This document shows positions 5,234-12,964 of a stretch of DNA of 33,166 bases, in pieces. The stretch's first letter is position 1. Each line of letters opens with the position of its first letter. Source of the DNA: an uncultured Anaerolineales bacterium. Its GTDB lineage: Bacteria; Chloroflexota; Anaerolineae; Anaerolineales; Villigracilaceae. Both the position numbers and the translations under genes were made by a program. The stretch spans positions 1 through 33,166 of the forward strand of contig CALFXA010000106.1 of NCBI GenBank assembly GCA_937928015.1, given 5' to 3'. The notes under the pieces were generated by a model. The model had not been told where the DNA came from. It worked only from the letters and a program-made list of their open reading frames with translations, and made no database searches.

Positions 5234-5365
5234 GTGAATGTTTATGCTCTTAGTCACATGGGTATAAGCCTCAATAAATGGGCTTTGTTTTGGGTAAAAT
5301 TATGGTATTCCATTGGATGGAAGCAACGGGCTCAATGGATTATTTTGCAAAATATGAAAAAGTAA
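5234..5365 (+). CDS. Small Trp-rich peptide under operator-controlled promoter
   Basis: A GTG at 5234, eight bases after GGAAAGGA (5218-5225), opens a 43-codon frame. It contains LNKWALFWVKLWYSIGWKQR and WIILQNMKK. The peptide has five or six tryptophans and a basic, amphipathic character that could associate with membranes. It lies 60 bases downstream of promoter P1 and is bracketed by operators O1 and O2. No family is recognised. A membrane-active or regulatory peptide is one guess, and the coding status itself is uncertain. A longer frame (5278-5511) overlaps it but crosses an operator and a terminator-like hairpin. Confidence 0.4.
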   Translation: MNVYALSHMGISLNKWALFWVKLWYSIGWKQRAQWIILQNMKK

Positions 5366-5383
5366 TTAGAACTTACAATCTAA
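5366..5383. promoter_or_regulatory. Operator O2 (imperfect copy of O1)
   Basis: TTAGAA-CTTACA-ATCTAA, in context AATTAG...CTAAAAT, matches the O1 region at 21 of 23 positions. It begins right after the stop of the small ORF. A TAAAAT follows as at P1, but there is no -35 box, so it is probably only a binding site. Confidence 0.55.
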
Positions 5384-5455
5384 AATACAAATTTCCACCG
5401 TTTGCCTGTCTGCTTTGCGTCAGGATGAACGATGGTTCTTTATTGGCCCCCCCTG

Positions 5456-5500
5456 CCTCCCCTAAATATCCTCGAAGAGGTATTTGGGGGAGGAGTTTTA
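5456..5500 (+). terminator. Hairpin terminator, CCTCCCC-type palindrome
   Basis: CCTCCCCTAAATA (5456-5468) pairs with TATTTGGGGGAGG (5481-5493) around an inner CCTC-GAA-GAGG. AGTTTTA follows. It could end transcription from P1. The outer arms belong to the same palindrome family found before several late genes. Confidence 0.6.
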
Positions 5501-5514
5501 TCGTGAAATGAATA

Positions 5515-5532
5515 TTAGAATCTCTGTTCTGA
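5515..5532. promoter_or_regulatory. Operator O3 (diverged copy)
   Basis: TTAGAA-TCTCTG-TTCTGA keeps the TTAGAA-N6-TTCT pattern of O1. It ends four bases before the -35 box of the second promoter, a typical place for a regulator of that promoter. Confidence 0.5.
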
Positions 5533-5535
5533 CTC

Positions 5536-5563
5536 TTGTTAAATTTTGGAAAAATGTTAAAAT
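5536..5563 (+). promoter_or_regulatory. Candidate late promoter P2
   Basis: TTGTTA (5536-5541), 16 bases and TAAAAT (5558-5563) lie in an AT-rich stretch upstream of the lysis and structural genes. It is the only promoter-like sequence immediately before the long rightward late operon. Confidence 0.5.
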
Positions 5564-5624
5564 ATATCTAATCGAATAACTCCGCAGGGCCAGCAAATTG
5601 GCGGGCCAACGTTTGACGAGATGA

Positions 5625-5659
5625 GCGCCGTCGTGCTTTATGCACGGCGGCGCTTTTTT
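5625..5659 (+). terminator. Strong terminator between P2 and the late genes
   Basis: GCGCCGTCGTGC and GCACGGCGGCGC form a 12-bp stem (one G-U pair) around a five-base loop, followed by six T. The terminator lies only about 60 bases after P2, so late-gene expression would need read-through or antitermination, as in lambda-type late control. Confidence 0.8.
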
Positions 5660-5711
5660 GTTTTCAACTCTTCTGAGCGGAGCAGGGGAGGCCTATCGAA
5701 GGAGTGCTTAC

Positions 5712-6170
5712 ATGAAAAAGTTGATCCCTCTTGCTTTACTGGTCGTCCTGACCTTCGCACTGGCCGCGCCCGTGTATGCGCTAGGCCTGCACCAGGATGG
5801 CAGCCCGATCACCGACCCCGTGCAGTTGTACGTGATCGGCGGGGTATCGACGGTGCTGGTCTACCTGTTGAAGGTAGCGGCCAAACGCTGGCCCCAGATC
5901 ACTTTGCGGCGGGACTGGTTGACGGTTCTGTTGTACGTGATCGCCTTCGGCCTGGCTGTCGCATGGAACGGCATCATACTCCCGACCTTTGCCACCTGCA
6001 CAGACCCGCTGACGTGTGTCTCATCCGCCTTGACCTATGCCCAATCCCTTCTGACCGCCATCGCTCCCGCGACTGCCTTCGCCATGTTGATCTATAACAT
6101 CTTGTTCCAGCGTGTGTTCGAAGGCCTGCCCAATGCCGCGAAGTGGCTAAAGACCAAGTTCGCAAAATAA
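5712..6170 (+). CDS. Holin-like membrane protein
   Basis: This gene encodes 152 residues starting MKKLIPLALLVVLTFALA, a signal-peptide-like first segment. Three further hydrophobic stretches follow: VQLYVIGGVSTVLVYLL, WLTVLLYVIAFGLAVAW and LLTAIAPATAFAMLIYNILF. The C-terminus is short and basic (KWLKTKFAK). Multi-span small proteins just before an endolysin are usually holins, which form membrane holes that release or activate the lysin; that role is inferred from topology and position. GAAGGAG precedes the ATG at 5712. An in-frame start at 5640 would lie in the terminator stem and is rejected. Confidence 0.65.
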   Translation: MKKLIPLALLVVLTFALAAPVYALGLHQDGSPITDPVQLYVIGGVSTVLVYLLKVAAKRWPQITLRRDWLTVLLYVIAFGLAVAWNGIILPTFATCTDPLTCVSSALTYAQSLLTAIAPATAFAMLIYNILFQRVFEGLPNAAKWLKTKFAK

Positions 6171-6185
6171 GCACAAGGGGACGGG

Positions 6186-6500
6186 ATGATGGAAACAGTG
6201 GACAGAATTTTGAGCATTGCGGCAGTCCTGTTCGGCGGGGGCGGCATCCTGTCCTATTTGCTGGGTCTGAAGCGTGCCAAGGCGCAAAACACACTAGACC
6301 TCTCCGCGGCCTGGGAGAAGTTTTCCAAGCCTCTTATGGAGCGATTGAGCGACCTGGAGACCAAGGTCATCGACCAGGAGAACGAGATCGAGGATCTGCG
6401 CGGATGGGCTGAACGCCTGGCCGATCAGGTAATCAAGCTGGGCGGGACGCCAGTCCCGTTTACCCGCCGCCGCCGCGACGAGGTACAGCATGACAGTTGA
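6186..6500 (+). CDS. Membrane-anchored coiled-coil protein of the lysis module
   Basis: This gene encodes 104 residues. The N-terminus has one membrane span (ILSIAAVLFGGGGILSYLLG), followed by a long heptad-rich helix (ERLSDLETKVIDQENEIEDL and on to about residue 85) and a basic tail (FTRRRRDE). The layout, with one N-terminal anchor, a coiled coil and a position between holin-like and endolysin genes, resembles accessory holins or spanin-like proteins. The end overlaps the endolysin start by 11 bases, so translation is coupled. Either of two adjacent ATGs (6186, 6189) may be used. Confidence 0.6.
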   Translation: MMETVDRILSIAAVLFGGGGILSYLLGLKRAKAQNTLDLSAAWEKFSKPLMERLSDLETKVIDQENEIEDLRGWAERLADQVIKLGGTPVPFTRRRRDEVQHDS

Positions 6501-7293
6501 TTTTGTCACCCCCGATCCCAGCCGCGTGCTGGGACTCTCCACCAGCCATTGGACAAGTAAGGTCGATTGGGCCAAGGCCCAGGCCAACGGCATCCAGTTC
6601 GCCATCATCAAGGCAGCGCACGGAACCAATGTAAATATTCGCTGGTTCAAGGAGAACTACCAGGGCGCGAAGGATGCGGGTGTACTGGTGGGCGCGTATG
6701 CGTGGCTTACCAAGCCCACTGTAATGTCAAGTGCTGGCGGGCAGGCTCGAAAATTTGCGACGCTCCTGCGCGACTATCCGACCGACCTGCCTGGCATCGT
6801 CGATTTCGAGTGGAACGCCTATACCAACCGCTACGACCCGAAGCGCAACCCAACCGCCAGCGACCTGTGGGGATGGGTAAAGCCCTTCGAGGACGCGACA
6901 GGTTCGAAGCCTATGGTCTATACCGCCCCAGGTTATTGGGGCGAGTACGGCTCGATCTCCCAGATCTGGGCAGACTATCCGCTCTGGCAGGCAGAGTACG
7001 ACCCACAGACGATCAACATCAAGCCGTGGGGCAAGTGGGACTTCTGGCAGTTCAGCGAGAAGGGCCGCGGCGAAGATTACGGCGTTCCGCGCGACGGCGA
7101 GATCGCCTGTGAGCTCAACTACTGGCGCGGGTCGCTGGACGAGCTGTATGCGTTCTGCGGCAAGGTTCCACCCGCCCCGCCCGAGCCGATACACGTGACC
7201 GTGGAGATCGGCGCGGATAACCTGTTTGTCTACCCCGATGCTAAAAGCGTGACCCTCGTCACCAATGCTGGCGAGACTGTGAGGTTTCCATGA
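6490..7293 (+). CDS. GH25-family endolysin (muramidase)
   Basis: This 267-aa protein has the GH25 lysozyme barrel. It shows LGLSTSHW-x4-VDW at the N-terminus, FAIIKAAHGT, a GVLVGAYAW strand, the D-x-E catalytic motif in GIVDFEW (Asp105, Glu107), then PMVYTAPGYW, PLWQAEYD and WDFWQFSEKG. Family enzymes cut the MurNAc-GlcNAc bond of peptidoglycan. One oddity: the first motif is normally G-I-D-x-S, and here Ser17 replaces the Asp. The last 45 residues, after APPEPIHVT, look like a small beta domain, perhaps a wall-binding part. No signal peptide is present, consistent with holin-dependent release. Confidence 0.88.
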   Translation: MTVDFVTPDPSRVLGLSTSHWTSKVDWAKAQANGIQFAIIKAAHGTNVNIRWFKENYQGAKDAGVLVGAYAWLTKPTVMSSAGGQARKFATLLRDYPTDLPGIVDFEWNAYTNRYDPKRNPTASDLWGWVKPFEDATGSKPMVYTAPGYWGEYGSISQIWADYPLWQAEYDPQTINIKPWGKWDFWQFSEKGRGEDYGVPRDGEIACELNYWRGSLDELYAFCGKVPPAPPEPIHVTVEIGADNLFVYPDAKSVTLVTNAGETVRFP

Positions 7294-7940
7294 GCGATTT
7301 GTTTTCCCTGGCTGAGTGGGGCACGCCCGAATCGGGACGCGAACGCCCGAAGCAAGGTCAATTTCCACCTTATGCGTTGCCACCCAAGGCAGGACCTGGC
7401 AACGGCGGGCAGAACAATCACATCTGGATCGAGGGCGCGCAGTGGCAGTTCGTGAAGGGACTGAATCCGCTGGATGCTGCCATGAAGTGGCTGTTGTGGG
7501 ACGGCAGCGGGACCGTGTACGTGCCTGATAAGCGAGAGATCGCCCGCCTGAAAGGCAAAAAGCTGTACCGCAATTCCACCAAGGCCAAGTGGCCGATGAT
7601 CGCCATTGCATGGCGGCAGAATCACGTGCTGGTAGATCAGCATGATGGAAACTGGTCGCGCGTAGTAGGTCTTCCGCATGATGCGGTGCTCGATCCATCG
7701 AAGATCAATTTCCAGAATACGCCCTGGTGGGTGCACCAGGTGATCTACATCAACCGCGTGCGGATCGGCAGGCCGAAGGGCCTGGACATCTTCATGCCTG
7801 TGTGGAACCCGACTGGTTTCCGCTATGCAGGCAAGCCCGACAAGGCTCCGACCGAGATCTGGATTCCGCGACGGGTCTTGCTCCCGCCTCTGCCCGAGGC
7901 CGTGGTGAAGTGGGAACGCTGGCAGGAAGAGCACGAATGA
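7290..7940 (+). CDS. Hypothetical phage protein between lysis and packaging genes
   Basis: This gene encodes 216 residues starting MSDLFSLAEWGTPESGRERP. The ATG overlaps the endolysin TGA. The protein is rich in Trp, Pro and Lys, with patches such as HIWIEGAQWQFVKGLN, WPMIAIAWRQNHVLVDQHDG and WWVHQVIYINRV, which suggest a mainly beta fold. It lacks a signal peptide and membrane spans. No family is recognised. Position alone links it either to lysis (a substrate-binding partner of the endolysin) or to DNA packaging. Its stop overlaps the start of the small terminase gene. Confidence 0.65.
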   Translation: MSDLFSLAEWGTPESGRERPKQGQFPPYALPPKAGPGNGGQNNHIWIEGAQWQFVKGLNPLDAAMKWLLWDGSGTVYVPDKREIARLKGKKLYRNSTKAKWPMIAIAWRQNHVLVDQHDGNWSRVVGLPHDAVLDPSKINFQNTPWWVHQVIYINRVRIGRPKGLDIFMPVWNPTGFRYAGKPDKAPTEIWIPRRVLLPPLPEAVVKWERWQEEHE

Positions 7941-8575
7941 TCAAGCCGCCCGACTTTGACCTCCCTTCCGAATATCGCCAACTGGCCCTTGACCTGGATC
8001 TGCCTGAGGTCGAGGGTGAAGGCGTGCCGCCAGAGATGGCGCGTGCACGAAGTGAGACCGCCTTAGCGGCCCTGCGCGCCCGCCGCGGCACGAATACGGC
8101 TCCCACCTGGCTGGACACCTTCTTCGAACTGCTGGACGGCGGCTGGCCGTGGCGGCAGGCGACATACATTGCCTGGGCATCCACGCCCACCGATGGCCGA
8201 TTGCCCAAGACGCAGGACGAGCTGGCGCGCGATTATCTGGGCCTCACCAGCGACCGCGCGATTGCCACCTGGCGCAAGAAAAACCCTGCCATTCTGGAGA
8301 TGATCGCCGTGCTGCAGGCCGCTCCGCTGTGGGATCAGAGGGCTGATCACTTCCGTGCGCTCAACGAAGGCGCAGCGAAAGCAGGCGAAGACTACAAGTT
8401 CTTCAATCACCTCAAGCTGGCGATGGAGATGCGTAAGGACTACGTCCCCGCTGCGCAGGCAGCCATTGAGTTGACCCGCAAGGGCGGGACCGATGACCTG
8501 ACCCATCTGAGCGAAGAGGAACTGGTGGCTCGATCCAAGAGCCTCAATCAGCAGGATGAGGAGGCTGGTGAATGA
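7937..8575 (+). CDS. Terminase small subunit-like protein
   Basis: This gene encodes 212 residues starting MIKPPDFDLPSEYRQLALDL. The ATGA overlap with the preceding gene and the next overlap with the large terminase fix the start. The middle reads TWLDTFFELLDGGWPWRQAT and TQDELARDYLGLTSDRAIAT. The second is helix-turn-helix-like and fits small terminases that recognise packaging sites and load the large subunit. The C-terminal half is helical (LKLAMEMRKDYVPAAQAAIE). The call rests on the HTH-like segment and on the position immediately before the large subunit. Confidence 0.7.
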   Translation: MIKPPDFDLPSEYRQLALDLDLPEVEGEGVPPEMARARSETALAALRARRGTNTAPTWLDTFFELLDGGWPWRQATYIAWASTPTDGRLPKTQDELARDYLGLTSDRAIATWRKKNPAILEMIAVLQAAPLWDQRADHFRALNEGAAKAGEDYKFFNHLKLAMEMRKDYVPAAQAAIELTRKGGTDDLTHLSEEELVARSKSLNQQDEEAGE

Positions 8576-10119
8576 CTCTGGCCGCTTCACCCTCCAGGCA
8601 GGTGATCACTCCCAAGATGGCGCAGGCCGAACGCGTCCGCCGCGAGTTGGCGCGCAGGCGCCTGACCCATTTCGGCGAGTACGTCTATCCCTGGTGGCGC
8701 GCCTACGAGATGCACCAGTTGATCGCCCAGAAACTGGAAAATGTGCTGCGCTATCTGGAGACGGACGGTAAGGAGGGCACCCGCCTGCAGATCATCATGA
8801 CCCCGCCTCAGCATGGCAAGAGTGAAGAGACCAGCGCCCTGTTCGGGGCCTTCGCCCTGGGACGGATTCCAGACCTGCGCGTTTTCCTGATCAGCTATGG
8901 CGCGGACCTGGCCGTGACTAACAGTCGCAAGGTCCGCAACCTGGTGCTCTCGGACGAATACCAGGCGCTCTTCGGTACGCGGTCCACGACAGACGAACCC
9001 GTGATGCTTTCCTCGGACAGCCGCTCATCGAGCGCATGGGACGTGGCTGCCCCGCACCGTGGTGGCGTGATCGCCACGGGCGTCAATGGAAGTATCTCGG
9101 GCCGTTCCAAGGGCCTGGCCATCATCGATGACCCGATCAAGAACCACAAAGAGGCGCAGTCTGCAGACGTTCGTCAGGATGCCTGGGAGTTCTGGCTGAG
9201 TTCGATCCGCCCACGTGCACGCGCTACCGTGATGATCATGACCCACTGGCATCCAGATGACCCCGTAGGACGTGCCATGCGCGAGATGGTCATCAAGGAG
9301 CGCGCCGATCAGTGGGACATCCTGATGCTGCCCGCCCTGGCGCTCGAGCCTGGAGAATACGCGCAGAGCATGGAAGAGCAGCGAGAGAAGATGCTGGAAG
9401 GCGTGTATCTGCCCTTGCGCGATCCGCTGGGTCGGGAACCAGGCGAGGCGCTGTGTCCCGCAATGATGTCCCGCGATGACCTGCTGACCACCAAAGAGGC
9501 CGATGAATACTATTTCACGGGCCTGTATCAGCAGATGCCTTATGCCAAGGAAGGCCAGCGCTACAAGCGCGAGTGGTTCCGACCGATCACCCAACTGCCC
9601 GAGGGCGTGACGATCAAGTATGCGGTCCGTTATTGGGACAAGGCCAACAGCACCAAAGGTGACTACACCGCGGGCGTTCTGATGGCGTACTGCTCGGATG
9701 GCTATTTCTACATCCTGGACGTGGTGCGCGGGCAGTGGACCTCATACGAACGCGACCGCAAGATGCGCGAGACCAGCGAGAAGGACGCTGCAACCTATAG
9801 CAAGGTCTACATCTGGCATCAGCAGGACCCAGGCACTGCAGGCAAGGACAGCGCCGAGGCGACCAACCGCGTGCTGATGGGATTCAATGCTCGATTTGAG
9901 ACTGTGACAGGTGACAAGCCAACGCGCTCTGAGCCGCTGGAATCGGCCTTCCAGGGTGGATTGGTTCATTTGATGAAGGCTGCATGGAACGAGGCTTTTA
10001 TCAGCGAGTGCGTGGCCTTCGACCGAGGTGTGCATGACGACCAGGTGGACGCGGCCTCGAGCGCCTATATCAAGTTGGTAAGTATGGTGAGCTCGCTCAG
10101 AAAGAGCAGGATTGGATGA
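8572..10119 (+). CDS. terL: Terminase large subunit
   Basis: This 515-aa packaging motor carries an ATPase domain and a nuclease domain. The Walker A-like loop is PPQHGKSE (residues 78-85), and the Walker B-type strand is GLAIIDDP (Asp186, Asp187). The helicase-like coupling region follows (ATVMIMTHWHPDD). The RNase H-fold nuclease has its first acidic residue in RYWDKANSTKGDYTAG (about residue 354) and a C-terminal HDDQVDAAS motif (about residue 485). These features fit siphoviral terminases that cut concatemers and pump DNA into proheads. Length is normal for the family. It overlaps both neighbours by four bases. Confidence 0.93.
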   Translation: MTLAASPSRQVITPKMAQAERVRRELARRRLTHFGEYVYPWWRAYEMHQLIAQKLENVLRYLETDGKEGTRLQIIMTPPQHGKSEETSALFGAFALGRIPDLRVFLISYGADLAVTNSRKVRNLVLSDEYQALFGTRSTTDEPVMLSSDSRSSSAWDVAAPHRGGVIATGVNGSISGRSKGLAIIDDPIKNHKEAQSADVRQDAWEFWLSSIRPRARATVMIMTHWHPDDPVGRAMREMVIKERADQWDILMLPALALEPGEYAQSMEEQREKMLEGVYLPLRDPLGREPGEALCPAMMSRDDLLTTKEADEYYFTGLYQQMPYAKEGQRYKREWFRPITQLPEGVTIKYAVRYWDKANSTKGDYTAGVLMAYCSDGYFYILDVVRGQWTSYERDRKMRETSEKDAATYSKVYIWHQQDPGTAGKDSAEATNRVLMGFNARFETVTGDKPTRSEPLESAFQGGLVHLMKAAWNEAFISECVAFDRGVHDDQVDAASSAYIKLVSMVSSLRKSRIG

Positions 10120-12173
10120 ACTTTTTCCAGAGATTGTTCCGCAAGGCGGCTGTCACATTTGCGAGGAGCATTGCGTTCGCGCCTGCCTGGGCGAGGTATG
10201 CCTTTACCAAGTTCAGCCCGACCAGCCTGGTGGAAGAGGGCTACAAAGCCAATGCAGTGGTCTCGGCCTGCTCGACCACTCTGCAGTTGACCTTCCCCGA
10301 ACCGCCGCTGGTAGCTGGGTATGAGGAGGATGGACGGTTCATCCCCGATTACAAGCACCCGCTCAACGCTTTGTTGAAACGTCCCAACCCCGACATGGGC
10401 ATGGCGGAGTTTTTGCAGTTTGTCATCACGTACGCGCCCATCGGCGGAGATACCTACGTGTGGAAACAGCGCAATTCGAGCGGACGCGTGATTGCACTGT
10501 GGCCGTTCAGTGACCTACAGTTCGCCCCGATCCGCGGGAAGGGCACGGAAGAGGGCATGGTCGCTTATTACGAGTATGACCCTGGGGACGGGAAGAAGAT
10601 CCCGATCTCCAAGAACGACGTAATCCAGTGGAAGTGGATGATCGACCCAAGTAACCCACATAAGGGAATCGGGGCCATCGCGCTGAGTGCGCGCGAGGTG
10701 GACCGAGACAGCGAAGCGACCAGTTACATTTTTGCGCTGTTGAAGAACAACGCGGTCCCGCCCGTGGTGATCACGCTCGAGCCTGGAGATGACCCGATAC
10801 AAGATGACCTGGACCGCATGGGTCAGATGTGGGTGCAGAAACACAGCAAGGGCCAGCCCGCGTTCATCACCAACGGTATGAAGGCCGAGCAGATGGGATT
10901 CGACTTGCAGAAGCTGGCAGCTGAGACCCTGGCAGACCTGCCCGAGACACGCATCGCCGCCAACTTCAAGGTGCCGCCTTCGGTCGCTGGATTGAACGTA
11001 GGTGTGAAGCGCTCGGACTATGGCGATACGGCCGCCCGCAAGGCGTTTACCGAGCAGACCTTGATGGCGCTGTGGCGGTCCTTTGCGAGCGAGATGCTCA
11101 ACGGGCTGATAGACGAATTCAACGTTCCCGCCAATTTCGCTTTGCAGTTCGACTTGCGCAATGTAGGCGCACTGCAGGAACAGAAGAAGGATCAGTGGGA
11201 ACGGGTGACCCTGGCATTCAACCGTTCGATGCTGACCCGCGCGCAAGCGCTGCAGGAAGTTGGCCTGGTGCCAGGCCAGAACGACGACGTGTATTTCGTC
11301 TCACTGGCCAGTGAGTTCGTGCCTGCTGGGCAGACGGTGGTTCGAGCCCCCTCCCAGCCTCCCCCAAATGGGAAAAGCACTTATTTAGGGGAGGGGATAA
11401 AGGCGATGCCTGCCGCCGCCAGCATGCTGCGCCGCATCCGCGTGGATGTGGCGGGCAGGATGCGCCAGGCCGTGGATGCGTACTTTAGCCAGCTGGCGGA
11501 TCGGGTGGTGGAGCGGCTTGGTAAGAGTGCGACCCATCCTTCGACTGGACTGCGCTCCGCTCAGGATGAAGATTCCAAGAAACTTCCCAGGGCCGAGAGC
11601 CTGATCAACAGCGACGACCGCAAGACGCTGGAGACGCTGGTGAAGCGCTTCTACGTGGAAGTGCTGCAGCTCTCCTGGGAGACGTGGAATGTGGCGCTGG
11701 GCATCGAGAAGGCCTTCGACATGACTGATCCGACCGTGACGTACGTGCTGCGCATGGCGGGTACCCGCGTGAAAGAGATCGAGTCCACGACGCTGGACGC
11801 GCTGCGCGAGGCCCTGAAGCACGGCAACGACAACGGCTGGAGTGTGGATCAGCTGGTGCGCGGCGACCCCGAGAACGGCATCCCTGGCCTGCGGGACATC
11901 ATCGACGAGACGTACAAGGACCGCGCGCGCGTGATCGCCCGCACGGAGCTGGGCGAGGCCCAGAACACGGCCACCTCGATGCGCTACCGCGATGCGGGCG
12001 TGAAATTGGTGGAGATCCTCGACAACGGCTCGGACGACGATGACGAGGAGTGCAAGATCGCCAACGGCCAGATCTGGACCTTGACTTATTTCGAGAGCCA
12101 TTCCCTGGAGCATCCCAATTGCACGCGCGCGGCGGCTCCGTATTTCGGCGATACGTCGCCTGACAGAGGATAA
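10116..12173 (+). CDS. Portal protein fused to MuF-type head morphogenesis domain
   Basis: This gene encodes 685 residues in one open frame. Residues about 1-400 are an HK97-type portal: ANAVVSACSTTLQLTF, HPLNALLKRPNPDMGMAEFL, GDTYVWKQRNSSGRVIALWP, DVIQWKW, and IAANFKVPPSVAGLNVG. Residues about 490-685 are a MuF (SPP1 gp7-like) domain with DKARVIARTE-like RARVIARTELGEAQN and an ending HPNCTRAAAPYF. Such genes are usually separate, although fusions occur. The linker (about 405-490) contains two in-frame palindromic repeats, coding PSQPPPNGKSTYLGEGI and ATHPSTGLRSAQDED. The portal forms the dodecameric DNA gate; MuF proteins are minor head components. Confidence 0.92.
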   Translation: MNFFQRLFRKAAVTFARSIAFAPAWARYAFTKFSPTSLVEEGYKANAVVSACSTTLQLTFPEPPLVAGYEEDGRFIPDYKHPLNALLKRPNPDMGMAEFLQFVITYAPIGGDTYVWKQRNSSGRVIALWPFSDLQFAPIRGKGTEEGMVAYYEYDPGDGKKIPISKNDVIQWKWMIDPSNPHKGIGAIALSAREVDRDSEATSYIFALLKNNAVPPVVITLEPGDDPIQDDLDRMGQMWVQKHSKGQPAFITNGMKAEQMGFDLQKLAAETLADLPETRIAANFKVPPSVAGLNVGVKRSDYGDTAARKAFTEQTLMALWRSFASEMLNGLIDEFNVPANFALQFDLRNVGALQEQKKDQWERVTLAFNRSMLTRAQALQEVGLVPGQNDDVYFVSLASEFVPAGQTVVRAPSQPPPNGKSTYLGEGIKAMPAAASMLRRIRVDVAGRMRQAVDAYFSQLADRVVERLGKSATHPSTGLRSAQDEDSKKLPRAESLINSDDRKTLETLVKRFYVEVLQLSWETWNVALGIEKAFDMTDPTVTYVLRMAGTRVKEIESTTLDALREALKHGNDNGWSVDQLVRGDPENGIPGLRDIIDETYKDRARVIARTELGEAQNTATSMRYRDAGVKLVEILDNGSDDDDEECKIANGQIWTLTYFESHSLEHPNCTRAAAPYFGDTSPDRG
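11358..11394. repeat. CCTCCCCC palindrome inside the portal-MuF linker
   Basis: CCTCCCCCAAAT (11358-11369) and ATTTAGGGGAGG (11383-11394) are inverted repeats of the family found between the late genes, here read in frame as part of a Pro/Gly-rich linker. Confidence 0.75.
11535..11568. repeat. CCTTCGACT...GCTCAGGA palindrome inside the linker
   Basis: CATCCTTCGACTG and CGCTCAGGATG form an inverted repeat with the same core as the elements at 14801 and 21194. It is in frame in the portal-MuF gene, 140 bases after the first in-gene repeat. Confidence 0.75.
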
Positions 12174-12184
12174 AGGAGAGACCC

Positions 12185-12952
12185 ATGCAATACAAGACCC
12201 TGCCCTATTTCGTGAAGGAACTGGACGCGGCCACGCGCACCGTGGTTGGCATTTTCGCGGTGCATGGCAACATCGACTCTGGCGGCGATATGTCGGTCAA
12301 CGGCTCGTTCGCCAAGCGGCTGGCTGAAGGCCGCTCGCGCGTCCGCTTCCTGTGGAACCATAACAGCATGAATCCGCCCATCGCCTCGATCAAGAGCATC
12401 CGCGAGGTGGGGCGTGAGGACCTGCCTTCGAAGGTGCTCGAATGGGCGCCCGATGCCACTGGCGGCATGGAAGTCACCCGCAAGTATTACGAGGGTGTGC
12501 CGCTGGCGGACTGGGTATTCAAAGGCATCCAGGAAGGCGACATCACCGAGATGTCATATGCCTACGACGTGCACGAGGTGACGCTCAAGGAGCGGGAAAA
12601 CGGGCTGCCGCCCGTGCGGCTCTTGAACGACATCGAGCTGTACGACATCTCGGACGTGAACTGGGGTATGAACCCCGCAACTTCGGGAGTGAAGGGTCTG
12701 CCTGTGACAGGCACGACCTTTGCACAACACTCTGCGCTGGTGGTGGCCACCATCGAAGAGTTCGCACTACGCGCGAAGGATCGGAAGTCCTTCCGCGAGG
12801 CCGAGGGCCGCAACCTCTCTGAAGACACACGGGCGCGCCTGCAAAAGATGGCAACGGAGATCGAAGCCATTTTGCGCGAGACGAGACCGATGGCCGATCA
12901 GCAGGAAGTGCTGGCCGAACTCGCCAAATTCGAATTCAACAAATTCCAATAG
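12185..12952 (+). CDS. Prohead maturation protease (HK97/U35 type)
   Basis: This gene encodes 255 residues starting MQYKTLPYFVKELDAATRTV. It has the prohead protease pattern: GIFAVHGNIDSGGDMSVNGSF, then VRFLWNHN with the likely catalytic His59, then GDITEMSYAY with the likely nucleophile Ser124, and EIELYDISDVNWGMNP-like downstream. These serine proteases cut the capsid delta domain and themselves during head maturation. The C-terminal 70 residues are helical and may be the scaffold-like, self-removed part. A GGAGAG site precedes the ATG, 12 bases after the portal stop. Confidence 0.9.
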   Translation: MQYKTLPYFVKELDAATRTVVGIFAVHGNIDSGGDMSVNGSFAKRLAEGRSRVRFLWNHNSMNPPIASIKSIREVGREDLPSKVLEWAPDATGGMEVTRKYYEGVPLADWVFKGIQEGDITEMSYAYDVHEVTLKERENGLPPVRLLNDIELYDISDVNWGMNPATSGVKGLPVTGTTFAQHSALVVATIEEFALRAKDRKSFREAEGRNLSEDTRARLQKMATEIEAILRETRPMADQQEVLAELAKFEFNKFQ

Positions 12953-12964
12953 GAGACCCTCACC

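Noticed and set aside
5278..5511. A 77-codon open frame in the control region
   Set aside because: It lacks a ribosome-binding site, overlaps the better-supported 5234-5365 frame, and runs through operator O2 and the CCTCCCC hairpin, giving low-complexity Pro/Arg residues.
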